The position numbers were made by a program, and so were the translations under genes. 64,000 nucleotides of DNA from positions 372,001-436,000 of the forward strand of contig NZ_CP092332.1 of assembly GCF_029866485.1 (NCBI RefSeq). The letters run 5' to 3'. This DNA comes from Flavobacterium keumense (GTDB taxonomy: Bacteria > Bacteroidota > Bacteroidia > Flavobacteriales > Flavobacteriaceae). This document shows, one piece after another, positions 61,693 through 64,000 of this stretch. The notes under the pieces are model-generated. The model was not told the DNA's origin, did not search any database, and worked only from the letters and a program-made list of their open reading frames with translations. Each line of letters opens with the position of its first letter. Within the stretch, counting starts at the first letter, position 1.

Positions 61693-62418
61693 TTATAATG
61701 TATTGACTAATCTTTTTAATCGAAGTGCAATAACCCCAAAAACCGCTTCTACGATAATGGAATTACTCATTTTGGATTGCCCTTTGGTCCTATCAGTAAA
61801 AATGATAGGTACCTCGGTTATTTTAAAATTTTTACAAAAAGTACGGTATTTCATCTCTATTTGAAATGCATAACCCACAAATTTGATTTGATCTAAATTG
61901 ATACTCTCTAAAACCTGTCTTTTGTAACAAACAAATCCTGCTGTTGCATCATGAATTTTCATTCCAGTGATTAAGCGTACATAAACCGAAGCAAAATACG
62001 ACAACAACACCCTACTCAAAGGCCAGTTGACCACATTGACTCCTGTAACATATCGAGAACCTACTGCTAGATCCGCATCCCCAAAGTGACATGCTTGATA
62101 CAATTTTTCTAAATCATGTGGATTGTGAGAAAAATCAGCATCCATCTCAAAAATAAAATCATAATGATGTTGCATTGCCCATTTGAATCCATGAACATAA
62201 GCCGTACCTAAACCTGATTTTTTATTTCGTTGTTCCAAGAATAATCGCCCAGGGAATTCTGCCTGAAGCGCCATTACTTTATCTGCAGTATGATCTGGCG
62301 AATTATCATCAATAATAAGAACATGAAATGGCTTGTGCTGCGAAAGCACTGCTCTAATAATGCTCTCCACATTCTCAATTTCGTTATAGGTAGGGATTAT
62401 AACAATGCAATCATTCAT
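61693..62418 (-). CDS. Polyprenol monophosphomannose synthase-like GT2
   Basis: Family 2 glycosyltransferase, 241 residues from the chosen start (MNDCIVIIPTYNE, 62418). Nucleotide-sugar motifs: IPTYNEIENVESI, VLIIDDNSPDHTAD, FEMDADFSHNP and AVGSRYVTG. It resembles dolichyl-phosphate mannose synthase (Dpm1) without a membrane domain. The longer start 62535 would overlap the divergent DUF4271 gene, and the -7 element at 62446-62439 fixes the shorter one. It heads a unit with pyrC. Confidence 0.9.
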   Translation of the reverse strand: MNDCIVIIPTYNEIENVESIIRAVLSQHKPFHVLIIDDNSPDHTADKVMALQAEFPGRLFLEQRNKKSGLGTAYVHGFKWAMQHHYDFIFEMDADFSHNPHDLEKLYQACHFGDADLAVGSRYVTGVNVVNWPLSRVLLSYFASVYVRLITGMKIHDATAGFVCYKRQVLESINLDQIKFVGYAFQIEMKYRTFCKNFKITEVPIIFTDRTKGQSKMSNSIIVEAVFGVIALRLKRLVNTL

Positions 62419-62438
62419 ATTTTCGAGTAATTTCAACG

Positions 62439-62446
62439 CAAAAGTA
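62439..62446 (-). promoter_or_regulatory. Promoter of the mannose synthase-pyrC unit (-7 element)
   Basis: Minus-strand TACTTTTG (62446-62439), a perfect match; decides the 62418 start. Confidence 0.55.
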
Positions 62447-62498
62447 AACTTTTTATGCCATTTGAGTCCTAATAAAAAGAATGAAAATAAAAAATTAG

Positions 62499-62506
62499 TA
62501 ATTTTG
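62499..62506 (+). promoter_or_regulatory. DUF4271 gene promoter (-7 element)
   Basis: TAATTTTG, a perfect match, nine bases before the ATG at 62515; very short leader. Confidence 0.55.
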
Positions 62507-62514
62507 TCATCACT

Positions 62515-63186
62515 ATGACTGAATACATACTTCATCCCCGCATTACTGAGAATACCGATTGGGCTACTCTTTTATTTTTATTCTGTTTTGCAACAATTGC
62601 AATCACAAAATCAGTGTTCGAAAATCGATTTGCTGATTTTGCCAACCTACTCTTTTCAGACAAATACAATAAAGTGTATCGAGAAAGTAACAACCTTAAA
62701 AATGGTTTTACTATCGCCTTATTTTTTGTCCAAGTAGTTTCTTTAGCTTTTTTTATCCAACTTTCATTACACATTTATGGACATGGAGAAAAAACAGATT
62801 GGATGCAGTATGTTCAAATTACTAACTTCTTATTATTCTTTATCTTAACAAAAGTTTTAATAGAAAAAATAATTGCTACTTCGTTTCATATTGAAGAATT
62901 TGTTGAGCAATTTAACCACCAAAAAGTAACGTACCGAACCTATATTGCCCTTATTTTACTCCCAATTAATATGTTATTTTTCTATTTTGACCCTATATCA
63001 AAAGTAGTTCCAACTTTAATTATCGCAATCGTAATAGTAGCTAACCTTGTTACCTATTTTATTTCGGTAAAAAATTATCAAAATTTAATATTGAGCAAGT
63101 TGTTTTATTTTATTTTGTATCTTTGCACTCTTGAAATAGCGCCCTACTATTTCCTGTATTATTGGTTTACAAAAGGAATTGCTTAG
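62515..63186 (+). CDS. DUF4271 membrane protein
   Basis: A 223-residue membrane protein with about six helices, DUF4271 family, Bacteroidota-specific. It begins with a short cytoplasmic part (TEYILHPRITENTDWATLL) and has conserved aromatic residues in the last helices (LEIAPYYFLYYWF). Its function is unknown. It ends 12 bases before hemD, a conserved pairing in my recollection. Confidence 0.87.
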   Translation: MTEYILHPRITENTDWATLLFLFCFATIAITKSVFENRFADFANLLFSDKYNKVYRESNNLKNGFTIALFFVQVVSLAFFIQLSLHIYGHGEKTDWMQYVQITNFLLFFILTKVLIEKIIATSFHIEEFVEQFNHQKVTYRTYIALILLPINMLFFYFDPISKVVPTLIIAIVIVANLVTYFISVKNYQNLILSKLFYFILYLCTLEIAPYYFLYYWFTKGIA

Positions 63187-63198
63187 AAACAGTTAGAT

Positions 63199-63948
63199 AT
63201 GAAAGTGAAAACAATTTTGGTGTCGCAACCAGAGCCTAAAGTAGAGAATTCTCCTTACTTTGAGCTGCAACAAAAACATAAAGTAAAAATTGATTTCAGA
63301 CCTTTTATTCATGTAGAAGGGGTTAGTGCCAAAGAAATTAGACTTCAAAAAATAGATTTAAATAATTACAGCGCAATTATTTTAACCAGTAAAAATGCGG
63401 TGGATCACTTTTTTAGAGTAGCCGAAGAAATGCGATATAAAGTTCCTGAAGGCTTAAAATATTTTTGCCAGTCAGAAGCTATAGCTTTCTATCTTCAAAA
63501 ATACGTAGTGTATAGAAAACGTAAAATTTATGTAGGCCCAAAAGATTTTGCTGATTTATCACCACTAATCAAAAAATACAAAGACGAGAAATTTTTATTG
63601 CCTGCTTCAGATCAATTAAATGCAGACATTCCTGTCACCTTAAACAACTTGAAAGTAGACTGGACTCCAGCTGTGTTTTATAAAACCGTAATGAGTGACC
63701 TTTCTGATTTAGCTGATGTTTATTATGATGTGTTAGCGTTTTTTAGCCCAACAGGAATCAAATCATTATTCAAAAATTTTCCTGACTTTAAACAAAACAA
63801 TACTCGTATAGCTGTTTTTGGGAGCACTACTCAAAAAGAAGCATTGGAGCATGGGCTACGAATCGATATTATGGCGCCAACTCCTGGAACACCTTCGATG
63901 ACAATGGCATTAGAAAAATACGTAGCCGAAGCCAATAAAGGAAAATAA
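63199..63948 (+). CDS. hemD: Uroporphyrinogen-III synthase
   Basis: Closes the linear tetrapyrrole to uroporphyrinogen III in haem synthesis, 249 residues. The two-lobed fold is seen from ILVSQPEPKVENS at the start, SAIILTSKNAVDHFFRV in lobe one and VLAFFSPTGIKSLFKNF, FGSTTQKEAL in lobe two. Homologues are short and divergent, so the call rests on overall pattern. It is the last gene in the window, after DUF4271. Confidence 0.88.
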   Translation: MKVKTILVSQPEPKVENSPYFELQQKHKVKIDFRPFIHVEGVSAKEIRLQKIDLNNYSAIILTSKNAVDHFFRVAEEMRYKVPEGLKYFCQSEAIAFYLQKYVVYRKRKIYVGPKDFADLSPLIKKYKDEKFLLPASDQLNADIPVTLNNLKVDWTPAVFYKTVMSDLSDLADVYYDVLAFFSPTGIKSLFKNFPDFKQNNTRIAVFGSTTQKEALEHGLRIDIMAPTPGTPSMTMALEKYVAEANKGK

Positions 63949-63967
63949 GATTTCTTACACAATACGC

Positions 63968-63995
63968 AAAACCATCCTTTCGGATGGTTTTTTTA
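63968..63995 (+). terminator. Terminator after hemD
   Basis: AAACCATCC/GGATGGTTT stem with a short loop and T-run. Confidence 0.9.
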
Positions 63996-64000
63996 TAGGT

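Noticed and set aside
62419..62535. N-terminal extension of the mannose synthase-like gene
   Set aside because: It covers the -7 elements of both divergent genes and overlaps DUF4271; the conserved domain begins at 62418.

Overview
The window is AT-rich chromosomal DNA from a member of the Bacteroidota, almost certainly Flavobacterium or a close relative. Evidence: the gliding lipoprotein GldD and a type IX secretion (T9SS) sorting-domain protein, two TonB-dependent receptors, several Bacteroidota-restricted families (DUF3078, DUF3109, DUF3127, DUF4271, DUF4296), near absence of Shine-Dalgarno sequences, and many promoters of the Bacteroidota type (TTG, a spacer near 19-20 bases, then TAnnTTTG). 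No phage, insertion sequence, CRISPR array or rRNA operon was seen. No gene-free stretch exceeds 300 bases.

Layout. 1-2.6 kb: ribosomal genes rplM (cut by the window edge), rpsI, rpsB and tsf, with structured leaders. 2.6-4.6 kb: YhhQ-type queuosine-precursor transporter, a frameshifted tag gene and aat. 4.7-8.2 kb: nrdB-nrdA, eukaryote-like class I ribonucleotide reductase. 8.4-14.3 kb: small metabolic and membrane genes (DUF3109, MarC, dCMP deaminase, HupE, TerB-like, GNAT, aspartate kinase). 14.3-17.1 kb: SulP transporter plus beta-carbonic anhydrase, probably bicarbonate uptake. 17.2-24.7 kb: a PhoB/PhoR-like two-component system divergent from a TonB receptor, followed by a beta-helix lipoprotein, a MORN-type protein and a very small T9SS substrate. 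24.8-33.3 kb: envelope enzymes, dxs, tadA, RNase G, a 30-residue basic protein and HU. 33.4-36.8 kb: mutY-ssb-gldD and a DMT permease. 36.9-43.3 kb: paired M16 peptidases, rplU-rpmA, ahcY. 43.5-48.4 kb: phosphopantetheinyl transferase, PnuC and a NadR-like kinase, ArfB, then a TPP riboswitch driving a thiamin TonB receptor. 48.4-56.4 kb: degenerate Rieske-like lipoprotein, greA, HIT, orphan kinase, DUF3127, dgt, tyrS, SDR, SRPBCC and tRNA-Gln. 56.6-64 kb: DUF2723 glycosyltransferase-like protein, DUF4296, pyrC, polyprenol-phosphate mannose synthase-like enzyme, DUF4271 and hemD.

The most interesting signal lies at 19.4-24.2 kb. Three control regions carry AACA half-sites at exact 11-base spacing, the geometry used by OmpR/PhoB regulators and close to the Bacillus PhoP box. 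In the two regions with a clear gene orientation, the repeats keep the same phase to the -7 element. An OmpR/PhoB-type regulator is encoded next door, so the TonB receptor, beta-helix lipoprotein and neighbours may form one local regulon, possibly phosphate-responsive.

Other items worth checking: a terminator-like hairpin directly after the greA start site, a DUF3127 protein ending in an SSB-like acidic tip, a two-base frameshift in a TA run in tag, absence of gldE between ssb and gldD, RNase G without its zinc-link cysteines, and several likely leaderless transcripts.
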